Positions 7,758 through 16,116 of a DNA stretch of 64,000 nucleotides are shown piece after piece (positions within the stretch are counted from its first letter, which is position 1; every line of letters begins with the position of its first letter). The translations under genes and the position numbers were made by a program. Under the pieces are notes generated by a model. The model ran no database searches, was not told the DNA's origin, and saw only the letters and a list, made by a program, of their open reading frames with translations. This stretch comes from an uncultured Clostridia bacterium (GTDB taxonomy: Bacteria > Bacillota > Clostridia > Saccharofermentanales > Saccharofermentanaceae), in the NCBI GenBank assembly GCA_947165785.1, contig CAMVBS010000002.1, positions 1-64,000 of the forward strand. Direction: 5' to 3'.

Positions 7758-8882
7758 TCAAATCTCTACGATATACTTTAGACTACGAATCGGAACATTT
7801 CCACAACTGATATGCTCTTCCTTATATCCTCGCAATACCTTTGGCATACTATTCAATACTATAGCAATACTATATCTCGGTCTTGTTACGCCTACATAAT
7901 ACTTCTCTGGCGAAGCAAGTGCTTTTTGATTCAACACAAAATCAATTAGTGGACCATTGGGGTATATAAGCACCCTGTCAAACGTTTCCCCTTTGCAAGC
8001 ACCGAAATTTACTGAATGATACTTTTCAATTTTCGTCTTCGCATCATACCGTAGCACTTGAGGTCGAAATTGTTGAAAGTACACATCTACATCATTCTTA
8101 TCAATAAGAAATACTCCATCATGATTTGTGGTATCAGTCATTATAGTACTAATCGGATCCCCAACTGGAAACAGACTATTAGCGAAGCTACATATATCTT
8201 TGTTAAACCTACGACTGCATAGTTTCTTTTCAATTTCCACATTATCAAGCTCTGTAAAAAAATGCCAGACATTCTTTCCGGTTCTGTTCTTGTTTTTCTT
8301 CGCATTGTGAGTGCTAAATGTTGCCTGTTTATTATCCCCACAGCACGTAATAGAGATACTTGAATCTATTAACAGCTTTAGTAATTCAATATCATATCCC
8401 GCTAGATCTTGAACCTCATCAAAATACATGTTTCTATACAGTTCTTCAAGCCTCCCAATTATCTTTCCATTACTTTTTTCATTCAAAAGACAAGCAAGTT
8501 CGGACGCTTGATTGGAAAGAACATTGCCTGCTTTTGTCAAATAATGCGATAAACTTCCCCTTTTTTGATAATTAATACTTCCATACGTTTTGGAAAAGTC
8601 AATACCTCTCAAAACATCGAAAGCCTCGCCGGTAATATAATTCTGATATGGTTTTATGGCATCTGATAAAAGGAAACGGTACCACGTCTTAATTACTATC
8701 CGAGGATGGAGAACCCCTTTATTCTGTTTTCTAATCTCATTTTCAACAGCTTTCTCACCACGGTTGGTATATGTAACAATTAAAACTCTTTCATCGGTAT
8801 CGGTCACTTTAGTGAGGGCGTCCCTGCATATATCATATGTTTTCCCTGAACCAGCAGCAGAAATTTTAATGATGTTCGTCAT
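7758..8882 (-). CDS. GajB-like UvrD-family helicase (compact), defence pair partner
   Basis: 374 aa. Motif I is at the very N-terminus (ISAAGSGKTY, residues ~6-15), followed by VLIVTYTNRGEKAVEN (motif Ia), YFDEVQDLAGYD (DExx Walker B), CCGDNKQATFS (motif III) and the C-terminal VGVTRPRYSIAIVL (motif VI, with the VTR arginine). It is an SF1A helicase/ATPase. The start overlaps the end of the upstream OLD-type nuclease gene by 17 bp, so the two are translationally coupled. In Gabija, GajB (about 490 aa) senses DNA ends and works with GajA. This protein is about 120 residues shorter, so it may be a Gabija-like variant. Confidence 0.8.
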   Translation of the reverse strand: MTNIIKISAAGSGKTYDICRDALTKVTDTDERVLIVTYTNRGEKAVENEIRKQNKGVLHPRIVIKTWYRFLLSDAIKPYQNYITGEAFDVLRGIDFSKTYGSINYQKRGSLSHYLTKAGNVLSNQASELACLLNEKSNGKIIGRLEELYRNMYFDEVQDLAGYDIELLKLLIDSSISITCCGDNKQATFSTHNAKKNKNRTGKNVWHFFTELDNVEIEKKLCSRRFNKDICSFANSLFPVGDPISTIMTDTTNHDGVFLIDKNDVDVYFQQFRPQVLRYDAKTKIEKYHSVNFGACKGETFDRVLIYPNGPLIDFVLNQKALASPEKYYVGVTRPRYSIAIVLNSMPKVLRGYKEEHISCGNVPIRSLKYIVEI

Positions 8883-10491
8883 AATGTGCAACTACTTTCT
8901 GAATATAAATCGGATATTGAATACACTTCTCAGCTTCAAACACTCTGAATGCCCATTCAGTTTTGTTGTTAATCATAAAGTCAAGTATTCCTGCATAATC
9001 TCGGCTCTTTAATGAACACCGGCTCTCTGACGAAATGATAATCTTGAAATCCTCAACAGGCTGTCCGTTTTCACAATTCACATTCAAAACACTCGGCTCT
9101 ATTGTATATAGATCAGGATTCTCTTCGTAATAAATAGTTATCTCTTCTCTGTCCAAATAATCAGCATATTTTTCTTGAATATTCTTCTTTATATCTCCAT
9201 CATTATCAGTAACAACAACTATCCGTTTTCCCATAAGCAGCGCAATATCACAGTAACGTTTAAAAGCAAGAGAATCTACAACTATGATATCAATACCATC
9301 CTCATGCGGAAGCTTTCCGTATTTATCCTTGTATGCTCTCTGAATTATTAAATCATCCGTAGGACCTTCCACTAGAATAACTTTTGATGCTAATGCAAAA
9401 CGCAAAGTATCATACCCAGGAAGCTTCACAAAATACTTCTTCGTGTCTTCAGAAAGGCGATTGTATGAGGTAACTATTCCTTCATTGACCAAAATAACAT
9501 TTTCAAGACTCAGTTTGTTTGCTATATAGCTACTATGTGTTGATATAAAAACCTGTTTCCCCTTCGAAGAAGATATATGCTCAACAAGTCTAGTCATATT
9601 TGAGAAAGAAAGATTATTTTCTGGTTCCTCCATAAGAACCAAATTCGCCTGTTTCTCAGCATTTCTTAATGCGAGCTCAACCTTTAAGGTATTTTGTGTA
9701 CCAAATCCCAACTGATCAAACGGAATATCATCCACAACAATAGCCAATTGTTTTTTCCACGCCTCTACATCATCTTCTCGGAGCCCAAGTGAAACGCTAC
9801 GCCCTTGGATGATTGATTTTACAGCATCATTCAGTGTTTTTACAGTATCATCATTATGAAAATCTCGTCTGCTACGACTATAGGCAACCGCCAAGTCACG
9901 AAGTTGCTCAGCCGATAGGTTCTCAGTTATGCTTTCAGAAACAAAATGATCTATTATTCCCATATAGTCTTTTCGTGTCGTATCAATAAACACACTTTTG
10001 AACGGACCATATCTAAAAGAGACAGGGGCTCCACTAAAATATTTATACTCAACCGTATACAATTCGATTGGAATATCCTTCACTTCATCTGCTTCTAACA
10101 TTTTTCTGTATATTTGTGTATTGCTATCAGCAATCTTTACTGTAATTTGGATTCCCACAGCATCTTCAAACAAAGTATTGACACTTCCTTTATACTCTGC
10201 ATCCCCATCGAAATATGCTTCAAAAATGATACTTGGCGGTGTAGGAGTTTCCCCTGCTTTTATAGCTGATATGTAATCCTGACGAGAAGTGCAATTAAAT
10301 AGGTTTGCCTTTAATTGACGTTCAAAAGCATATCCATTGAGCTTGCCTGTGGTAAGAATCGAAAGTGATTCAAGAATGGTACTTTTTCCTGCATCATTTT
10401 CACCCACAAAGATGTTAACATCTGGATTAAGAGAAATCGCTATATCTTTGATGGATTTGTAATTCTTAATTACTAGTTTATTAATTGTCAT
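8866..10491 (-). CDS. GajA-like OLD-family ATPase with TOPRIM nuclease domain
   Basis: 541 aa. The N-terminal ABC-type ATPase has Walker A GENDAGKST (residues 30-38), a signature-like FDQLGFGTQNTLKVEL, Walker B LVLMEEPENNLSF and the switch histidine in QVFISTHSSYIAN. The C-terminal TOPRIM nuclease has ILVEGPTDDLIIQRAY and VVVTDNDGD, the acidic metal-binding motifs. OLD-family enzymes of this layout are GajA in Gabija, which nicks or cleaves invading DNA when nucleotide levels fall. The start ATG is preceded by GGGAGG. It is directly followed by the overlapping UvrD-like gene, giving the two-gene Gabija order. Length is near that of GajA (about 580 aa). Confidence 0.87.
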   Translation of the reverse strand: MTINKLVIKNYKSIKDIAISLNPDVNIFVGENDAGKSTILESLSILTTGKLNGYAFERQLKANLFNCTSRQDYISAIKAGETPTPPSIIFEAYFDGDAEYKGSVNTLFEDAVGIQITVKIADSNTQIYRKMLEADEVKDIPIELYTVEYKYFSGAPVSFRYGPFKSVFIDTTRKDYMGIIDHFVSESITENLSAEQLRDLAVAYSRSRRDFHNDDTVKTLNDAVKSIIQGRSVSLGLREDDVEAWKKQLAIVVDDIPFDQLGFGTQNTLKVELALRNAEKQANLVLMEEPENNLSFSNMTRLVEHISSSKGKQVFISTHSSYIANKLSLENVILVNEGIVTSYNRLSEDTKKYFVKLPGYDTLRFALASKVILVEGPTDDLIIQRAYKDKYGKLPHEDGIDIIVVDSLAFKRYCDIALLMGKRIVVVTDNDGDIKKNIQEKYADYLDREEITIYYEENPDLYTIEPSVLNVNCENGQPVEDFKIIISSESRCSLKSRDYAGILDFMINNKTEWAFRVFEAEKCIQYPIYIQKVVAHYDEHH

Positions 10492-10544
10492 CAGTATCCT
10501 CCCTTAGCAACTCAGATATACGAATTGGACCGAACACCACATAT

Positions 10545-10574
10545 ATAATATGATTATTTAGCATCTCATTTCAA
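10545..10574 (-). promoter_or_regulatory. Candidate promoter for the Gabija-like pair
   Basis: Minus strand TTGAAA (10569-10574) and TATTAT (10545-10550), 18-bp spacer, about 55 bp before the nuclease ATG. The rest of 10,492-10,699 holds no gene; two copies of AAGCTAGYTCA lie near 10,628 and 10,663. Confidence 0.5.
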
Positions 10575-10699
10575 GATGATTCTCCGTATACAAGTGTAAA
10601 GGGAAAACTCCCACTTTCCTACCTAATTAAGCTAGCTCATCGTATTTTCATGATAATATTTCAAGCTAGTTCACTCTTTGTAATTCTCCAAAGATATAA

Positions 10700-11125
10700 T
10701 CAGTTCTTCTTTGGTCGTCCTCGTTTTTTAGGCGCATCCTGAACAACCTGCCCCTCTTCCTTTACTTCGGTATTCTCCTCAACAACTTCCTGAGGCGCTT
10801 CTGAATCAACTTTTTCCTCGATCTTCCTTCGTCGTCCCCTTCTTCGATTGGTTATCGGCTCAGAGAGATCAAAGATGATCAGATGGTCCTCAGGATAGAA
10901 CTTCCCCTTAAACGAAATAGCTTCGCCAATCTCCTCAACTTCAGCAAGCTTACGCGCTGCTGTCAGTAGTGCCGGGATCTTCAATACTACAGAATACGTC
11001 TGTGATTTCTGATTCTTACTAAAAGGAATGGCATTCTTAGCATTCTCTGTACAGGGCTCAATCGCAACCTTTCGGGTTACTGCATTGACAAGCATTCGTA
11101 CAGTCGAAGGAAAACCGAGCTCCAC
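10700..11125 (-). CDS. Conserved hypothetical protein with AT-hook-like basic tail, 5' end abutting IS21 remnant
   Basis: At least 141 aa. The N-terminal ~95 residues (starting from a possible GTG) form a small beta-rich domain with GFPSTVRMLVNAVTRKVAIEP and YSVVLKIPALLTAARKL; the tail is acidic with two AT-hook-like clusters, RRRGRRRK and KKRGRPKK. No function is known to me; DNA binding is suggested by the GRP core. In frame, codons continue upstream (IKKKATA) to base ~11,146, exactly where the terminal repeats of the IS21 remnant begin, so the original start codon was probably removed or displaced by the insertion. The gene may be N-terminally truncated. Confidence 0.6.
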   Translation of the reverse strand: MELGFPSTVRMLVNAVTRKVAIEPCTENAKNAIPFSKNQKSQTYSVVLKIPALLTAARKLAEVEEIGEAISFKGKFYPEDHLIIFDLSEPITNRRRGRRRKIEEKVDSEAPQEVVEENTEVKEEGQVVQDAPKKRGRPKKN

Positions 11126-11144
11126 AGCGGTTGCTTTCTTTTTT

Positions 11145-11206
11145 ATGAGCTGAAATTGGTTAAAATTGATGAGCGCTGGAGTGGCTAAAATCGCTGGGCG
11201 CTAACA
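11145..11206. repeat. IS21 right-end multiple terminal repeats
   Basis: Three copies starting at 11145, 11169 and 11194, spaced 24-25 bp: ATGAGCTG, ATGAGCGCTGG and CTGGGCGCT, the first two followed by a GGTTAAAATTG / GGCTAAAATCG stretch. They are inverted relative to the TGAGCACC units at the other end. Confidence 0.65.
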
Positions 11207-11528
11207 TAGGACCGGTACAGATAATGTTGCTCTGAGTCAGTACGAAGTTGCCTGTTGCGAGATTCAATATCTTATTCTTATCTAATCCTCTGTCATCCCA
11301 GATAATGCTGTTTATGCATGCATCCGGGACCTTCAATCGAGCACGTCGTCTTAGTCCCAGGATCGTCTTCTCATGCTTTATCTCGTACAGGCTGTTAATC
11401 AAGTATTCCATTCTGTCATCAAAGCCCATACTTATATACTCTTCGATTCCTTCCTGCTGGGTCAGTATATCCGAGATTTCAGATAACTTCATCTTTATTA
11501 ATTGCTGTTTTGCTGCACTGCTAATCAT
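11160..11528 (-). pseudogene. istB fragment (IS21 helper ATPase, N-terminal third)
   Basis: Encodes the typical IstB start (KMKLSEISDILTQQEGIEEY, FDDRMEYLINSLYEIKHEK, then ARLKVPDACIN and DRGLDKNKI). It ends in IICTGP, where the Walker A GxxGxGKT should follow, and instead runs into the right-end terminal repeats. The ATPase core is therefore deleted. It overlaps the istA fragment by 4 bp, as in intact IS21 elements. Confidence 0.8.
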
Positions 11529-12184
11529 TTTATTTCCTCCTCGATGTTCAGGTAATAGTCGTCATCTCTTAAGAAGCCCTCTACAGGCAAAGCCTCCTTA
11601 TCTCTGGTGTTACGTACAATCTCATCTTGATTTGCTACCAAGATGCTATTAAGATTTTTCCAACGAGGACTATAGATACGTGTAAGTGCCAGCTCACATG
11701 CATCTTCTAACCTCGTTGAAGAGTATTTGTTTGTCAGTTTCAATATCGATAGAGCAGGCAATAAAGCTTGTTCACGTATTGGAGTACTGTCAAAGAGATG
11801 CTTTATAACTTCTTCAGTAAATGGTCCTATTTCAGCAGCCCATTTGCTGAGTCGCTGCTCATTCCATTCAAGATATCTGCCCTTATCAGGCATATCTTCT
11901 TCCTTGGTTGAGTAGCGATTTTTAAACTGAGATGAAATCCTGTTATGGATCTGAATTCTTATCCCTTTGCAATAGATCTCGACCCTGGTAGAGGAGACCT
12001 TAATATCAACTTTCTGATGCAGATAAGAATAGTGACAAGAGTAATAGTTGCGTTCGAAACAAACATGGCTGTTTAACTGTACGGTCCTGTTTCTATACCA
12101 AGTGCAAAACTCATACGGATAAGATGGGAGTGGAGATAATATAGGTTTCTCCTCCAAGATTTCTTTGGCTCTAATTCGTTTCAT
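11525..12184 (-). pseudogene. istA fragment (IS21 transposase, C-terminal domain only)
   Basis: 219 codons open from an ATG with a good AAGGAGG site, but only the Mu/IS21-type C-terminal beta-barrel region is present (ERNYYSCHYSYLHQKVDIKV, then VEIYCKGIRIQIHNR and the MPDKGRYLEW motif). The N-terminal HTH and the DDE catalytic domain are missing. Because the start and RBS are retained, this looks like an in-frame internal deletion rather than a 5' truncation. The product could still be made and might bind DNA. Confidence 0.75.
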
Positions 12185-12240
12185 TAGAAAGCCTCCTTAA
12201 CTTATTTCCTGCAAGCAGGATTCCTTAAGTTTAAAGAGGC

Positions 12241-12326
12241 GGTGCTCATTTGTGAAACGATATTTATGCTTAAGTGGTGCTCATCCTGTGAAAGGGCGGT
12301 GCTCACATGCGAATTGGTGGTGCTCA
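12241..12326. repeat. IS21 left-end multiple terminal repeats
   Basis: GGTGCTCA occurs exactly four times, at 12241, 12276, 12298 and 12319, the middle pair sharing flanking GTGAAA. Such repeats are the transposase binding sites at IS21 ends. Confidence 0.7.
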
Positions 12327-12433
12327 ACACGCACGCGAATCACCTTGACCACTGTCCAAAGATGGCTAATTGGGTCTAATTAGACCTCTTTGGATACTTT
12401 TCAACAGTATCCCATTTTGAGATCGTAGCTGTG

Positions 12434-12459
12434 AAGGCACCATGTTATTGAGCGCTTAC
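12434..12459. repeat. 26-bp direct repeat, copy 1
   Basis: Identical over 26 bp to 14,060-14,085 (starts AAGGCACCATG, ends GAGCGCTTAC) and in the same orientation. The second copy is part of an IS66-type transposase tail; this copy is isolated between the IS21 remnant and the HsdR_N gene. Confidence 0.85.
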
Positions 12460-12491
12460 TTTTTATGATTAGGTAGCGTCAACTGTCCCAT

Positions 12492-12518
12492 AAAAAAACC
12501 GGGCACAACGGCCCGGTT
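12492..12518 (-). terminator. Terminator of the HsdR_N-type gene
   Basis: Minus strand stem AACCGGGC with GCCCGGTT (loop of 6) followed by seven T, about 20 bp after the stop codon. Confidence 0.85.
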
Positions 12519-12538
12519 CCTGATTCATTATCAATCAT

Positions 12539-13609
12539 TTACATATAACGCTCTAATGCAGATATCAAGGAATCCTTAACATTATACAAATCATCAAGCG
12601 TATCTATATCTGTCCTCTGGAAGACTTTATTCTCGTCAGGAATATCTATATGTTTTCTCCTTCCTTCCAAAAATAGTCGGCAAATAGCTTTCTGCGCTTT
12701 CCCTTGATAAAGAATGCTAAAGTAGGTTGCTCCATCCTTATACTCAATATCATTAACTGAGACCTTTTCCGCTAAGATAGCTCTAACAATATAAAAGGCT
12801 TGTATTTCAGTCTCTGTAGTAACGATCTTTGATTCTTCTACAACCTCAGGTTCTTCCTGAACAGGTGTAGTCACCTCTTCTTTTCCTTTAACCTCATTTA
12901 ACGCAGAACTGATCCTGGTACTAACAACATCACTTACAAATGTATTGAATGACTTCTTAATTAGTGGCTTGAATTTATCAATTTTCTTCTGGGTCTGTCT
13001 TCCACCGCAAACATAATTCAAAATCAACTTTGTAAAATCGTCGTCAGGATCATCCATCAAAGATTTAATCCTATCCTTGATCATTTTACTGTACTTTAAC
13101 TCCTCAGCGGTGGAAAAAATAACATCAGGATCATAAGCTTCCTTGGAGAATTGTTTCAAACTGTTGATTGCAGTATCTTTAAGGTTAAGCATATCAACTT
13201 CTAAGAACGGAATTAAATCCATCTTATTGCTCTCTTCAAGGTCAGTATAAAATCGGTAGATTATTCCATTTGTCAGTATTCCGTACTTTGCTTCACTCGT
13301 ACCAAAATAGCGAAATAGTTGTGATGTATGACCATCCAGATTTTCTGTACAGGCCTTACATTCAACTAAAATGTGAGGAACTCCGTTTATCATGATTGCA
13401 TAATCAACTTTTTCACCCTTCTTCGTTCCAACATCAGCAGTGTATTCGGGATAGAACTCCATGGGGTTGAAAACATTGTATCCAAGAATCTGAAACAATG
13501 GAACAATTAATGACATCTTAGTTGCTTCTTCAGTTTGGCACGCAGAATTAATCTGCTGGACAGTACTTGCAAAAGCTTTAATCTGATCTGAAAAATCGTC
13601 AGTAGCCAT
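12539..13609 (-). CDS. Solitary type I restriction enzyme R subunit N-terminal-like protein (HsdR_N)
   Basis: 356 aa. Residues ~30-140 match the HsdR N-terminal nuclease domain (HSDR_N_2): VPLFQILGYNVFNPMEFYPE, then KVDYAIMING and ILVECKA, which give the D...ExK pattern of a PD-(D/E)xK nuclease. The middle is helical, followed by an acidic Glu/Val-rich linker, and the last ~90 residues form a separate small domain (YFSILYQGKAQKAICRLFLEG). There is no helicase part and no HsdM/HsdS nearby, so it is not a classical type I system. Such solitary proteins are usually annotated as restriction-like but have no proven target. I prefer the ATG with GGAGG 5 nt upstream over a GTG two codons earlier. 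Confidence 0.8.
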   Translation of the reverse strand: MATDDFSDQIKAFASTVQQINSACQTEEATKMSLIVPLFQILGYNVFNPMEFYPEYTADVGTKKGEKVDYAIMINGVPHILVECKACTENLDGHTSQLFRYFGTSEAKYGILTNGIIYRFYTDLEESNKMDLIPFLEVDMLNLKDTAINSLKQFSKEAYDPDVIFSTAEELKYSKMIKDRIKSLMDDPDDDFTKLILNYVCGGRQTQKKIDKFKPLIKKSFNTFVSDVVSTRISSALNEVKGKEEVTTPVQEEPEVVEESKIVTTETEIQAFYIVRAILAEKVSVNDIEYKDGATYFSILYQGKAQKAICRLFLEGRRKHIDIPDENKVFQRTDIDTLDDLYNVKDSLISALERYM

Positions 13610-13842
13610 AGACACCTCCCAAAAATTATATGATATAAAAATAATTGATATATTATATTATAAACCATAATTAGGAACTATATAATCATTCTCAGCTTCG
13701 ATAACACATAATTTACATTTACAATCCAAAATCAGATAATATTTTATCTTAGACATATAAATAATTGTAAAAATATGTGTTACAAGTCAAACTATCATTC
13801 TTGTAGAACCACTCTTGACTTAAGCGCAACCACAATCAACAC

Positions 13843-13876
13843 CCCCTCAGCAATTTTGCTTCAGGGGCATCTTTTT
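13843..13876 (+). terminator. Orphan terminator-like hairpin
   Basis: CCCCT and AGCAA pair with TTGCT and AGGGG across a small internal loop, followed by CATCTTTTT. No intact plus-strand gene precedes it; it probably belonged to a lost gene. Bases 13,610-13,840 are AT-rich and show no gene. Confidence 0.4.
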
Positions 13877-13949
13877 CACTCAGGCATTTGTCGGAAACTC
13901 TACATAGTCTGTATCTCATCCTGCGTCGGATCAGACGCTACGGTAATGC

Positions 13950-14178
13950 CGGATGTCGACTGGAGGCAATCCTGAGGTGCTCGATAACCTGACGCCATGC
14001 TCGCCTGAAATCCGCAAGAAGTTCAAAAACTGATTATCTCATTGCTTGGCAGTGAGTTAAAGGCACCATGTTATTGAGCGCTTACGATGAGGATGGCAAC
14101 GTTGATCCAGATAAACTTGATGACCTAATGCCGTGGTCGGATAAGATACCGGAAGACTGCAAAAAGACACGCCGCTGA
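13950..14178 (+). pseudogene. Two successive IS66-type transposase (TnpC) C-terminal tails
   Basis: The first tail ends at the TGA at 14031 and reads GGNPEVLDNLTPCSPEIRKK. The second ends at the TGA at 14176 and reads GTMLLSAYDEDGNVDPDK then LDDLMPWSDKIPEDCKKTRR. Both match the LxxLxPWSxxxxxxC ending of IS66-family TnpC proteins (the first has Cys for Trp). Stops and frame breaks lie between them and no upstream transposase body is present, so these are scraps of two related copies. Confidence 0.55.
14060..14085. repeat. 26-bp direct repeat, copy 2
   Basis: Exact second copy of the 12,434-12,459 sequence. Here it encodes part of the second TnpC tail (KGTMLLSAY), so this is likely the parental copy. 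Confidence 0.85.
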
Positions 14179-14201
14179 TTTGAAGAACAACGGCGTTTTT
14201 T
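14169..14201 (+). terminator. Terminator after the IS66 tail
   Basis: ACGCCG pairs with CGGCGT across a 16-nt loop, followed by six T. It overlaps the last codons of the TnpC tail. Confidence 0.6.
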
Positions 14202-14265
14202 ATTTTGCTATAGGCGGATGGTTTGACGCTTACGTTTTGCCACTACTATCACCTCCGTTTCAGGG

Positions 14266-14290
14266 CAAAAAAACCGGATTGCTCCGGGTA
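14266..14290 (-). terminator. Terminator at the distal end of the EPS locus
   Basis: Minus strand CCCGG, short loop, CCGG, then seven T, about 20 bp downstream of the DUF1643 stop codon. Confidence 0.6.
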
Positions 14291-14307
14291 AGAAATAGGA
14301 AAACGTC

Positions 14308-14853
14308 TTATAAAACCAAGAAATGCTTGTCATTATAATTCCATTTCTCAGTTCTTTGAATTGGATGTCTTGGATTTCCCGCCTTTGTAAGTGTCCCAAA
14401 ATAGTACACCTTAATATTGTTTTCCTTTAGCATGGATAACAGTTGTTTTTTTCCTTCAAAAAGAGCTTGAATACCTTTATCATCTCCCCAAGCTCCCCAA
14501 ACTTCAACAATATCATATTGGTTTAAGAAAGACTTTATAATATGCAAGTTCTCTTCGCTTACAGTTGAGTCAAATATTCGTAAATATGTTGCATCCGTGG
14601 CTCTTTCCGGATATAAATTGAATACCATCCACCCATCCATATTCAACGTCTGACTTAGTTTTATTATCCTATTTATTGTACTGTCACTAAAGTCTTCTCT
14701 GGCCACAGAAGGATTCATGCAAATTGCAACTAATGGTTTTTCTCCTGACTTACCCAATGCATAGCGATACTTTCCATAAACAGATGGATACACAATATTA
14801 GGTTCTTGTCCATTAGGATATGCGAGCAAACGCTTGGTTAATTTATCGCCCAT
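14308..14853 (-). CDS. DUF1643-family protein
   Basis: 181 aa. Matches the DUF1643 family: KPLVAICMNPSVAREDFSDS near the N-terminus, GWMVFNLYPERATDA in the middle, and DIVEVWGAWGDDKGI then VYYFGTLTKAGNPRHP near the end. The fold resembles nucleotide-binding proteins but no activity is established for the family. The ATG at 14,853 has GGAGG 7 nt upstream; longer readings run into the preceding gene. It is the last gene on the minus strand of the EPS locus and may be a passenger rather than a glycan gene. Confidence 0.8.
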   Translation of the reverse strand: MGDKLTKRLLAYPNGQEPNIVYPSVYGKYRYALGKSGEKPLVAICMNPSVAREDFSDSTINRIIKLSQTLNMDGWMVFNLYPERATDATYLRIFDSTVSEENLHIIKSFLNQYDIVEVWGAWGDDKGIQALFEGKKQLLSMLKENNIKVYYFGTLTKAGNPRHPIQRTEKWNYNDKHFLVL

Positions 14854-14946
14854 AATAAACCTCCATTGTATTCTCTTATAAAGATGGGACGGCCCATTAC
14901 TAGCTCTAACATATAAATGCTCAAAGATTATCAGATGACTCATCAA

Positions 14947-16044
14947 CTACTGATGGTACCAATTATATATATCCTCGGTATTTTTAATTCCATAATCCGA
15001 TACTTTTATTCCGCCGCAATTTCCTGTAACATCGCGGTACCACTTCATTGTGTTTGAGATATTAGGAACAGGATAATCGAGAACTTCTGCTAATTCTTCT
15101 ATGATCAAAAGGCCAAATGGGAAATCAGAAGAAAAATAGCGCGAAGCAAAATTAGGTATCCATCCACCATCCACTTCAATCATTGGTGAGGCAAGATTAT
15201 GAAGACTTTTTATACTTCGAAGTTTTGAAGTCATTTCCTGAACACTATTGCTTTCATAGTGTTTTTTCAAAGAGCGTACATTACTGAGATCCATTTTTCT
15301 AAGACAAATAAGCATGCCTTGCAATTCGCTATCATTAGCAATTAACAAGTCGGATGCAGCATCATCCCATTCGCCATAAAACAAAGGGTTTCTTTTGTAT
15401 ATTTTTCCATTTTCATAATCTGCAAATAAAGTACGCAATCTGGCCGTGTGTAATATTGGATTACTAGGGGTGAGGGTTACACTTAAATAGTTGGGCAATG
15501 AATGACATTTAATTTCCCAAAGAAATTCTATAAATTCAGCAAATTCAGGAGCCTTGCAGTTTGGTATAGAGGCCAGAAAAAGTTCAGATCGTAGTCCCTC
15601 ACACCGCACTCTTTTACCATACTGTTCCAACCTTGCGACCGAAGGAACACGTTGAAGGCCGACTAATGTTGCACCAGCTTTTATGCATTCTCCAAATGCG
15701 AACTCAGCTCCCCCTGTTCCCGGTAATACGCATATACAGACGTCCTTTTCTATGAATTTAACCATCTGCATTGCTAACTCTTGAAACTTAAAAGCAGGGT
15801 ATGAAACGAAAATTACTCGACAACCTGTTAACACTTCACTTAAACAAGAGCTAACCAGATTTATTTCCCCTTCTATCACCTCGTTGTATTCATTTACAAT
15901 CTGAAGTTTCCTATCGAATAATTCTGGCTTTGAACTAAAAAGATTAACTTTATAGCCCTTATATGCGCACATACAGGCAAATTGTGTTCCAATATTACCA
16001 CCACCTATGATGGCTATACTAGTATTGCTTTGTTTATATTTCAT
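14947..16044 (-). CDS. NAD/NADP octopine/nopaline dehydrogenase-family protein
   Basis: 365 aa. Rossmann motif GGGNIGTQFACMCAYKGY (residues 14-31), a second conserved block ICVLPGTGGAEFAFGE, and the alpha-helical C-terminal domain with TPSNPILHTARLR, the signature of the octopine/nopaline dehydrogenase C-terminal domain. Family members reductively join an amino acid to a keto acid, or act on related opine-like substrates. Placed behind licD, it could make a small opine-like substituent for the polysaccharide; this is inference. AT-rich like its neighbours. Confidence 0.8.
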   Translation of the reverse strand: MKYKQSNTSIAIIGGGNIGTQFACMCAYKGYKVNLFSSKPELFDRKLQIVNEYNEVIEGEINLVSSCLSEVLTGCRVIFVSYPAFKFQELAMQMVKFIEKDVCICVLPGTGGAEFAFGECIKAGATLVGLQRVPSVARLEQYGKRVRCEGLRSELFLASIPNCKAPEFAEFIEFLWEIKCHSLPNYLSVTLTPSNPILHTARLRTLFADYENGKIYKRNPLFYGEWDDAASDLLIANDSELQGMLICLRKMDLSNVRSLKKHYESNSVQEMTSKLRSIKSLHNLASPMIEVDGGWIPNFASRYFSSDFPFGLLIIEELAEVLDYPVPNISNTMKWYRDVTGNCGGIKVSDYGIKNTEDIYNWYHQ

Positions 16045-16116
16045 TTCTCTGTTTATTTAAACTCAATTGGTCTAATAATTCGCATCAATTTCTTTCTAAT
16101 CAACAAGTTTTCACGA

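Larger units (their letters stand above)
11126..12330 (-). mobile_element. Internally deleted IS21-family element
   Basis: Both coding parts of an IS21-type element remain but are shortened: the C-terminal third of IstA and the N-terminal third of IstB, in the usual order with overlapping ends. Multiple terminal repeats are kept at both sides: four GGTGCTCA copies at 12,241-12,326 and three copies of an inverted ATGAGCGCTGG-like unit, 24-25 bp apart, at 11,145-11,205. It cannot transpose by itself but has retained the sites a helper transposase would need. Exact ends and target duplication could not be fixed by eye. Confidence 0.75.

Noticed and set aside
12434..14085. The 26-bp repeats as attL/attR of an integrase-driven element
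   Set aside because: There is no integrase or recombinase between or beside them, and one copy is transposase coding sequence; transposition or recombination is a simpler reading.
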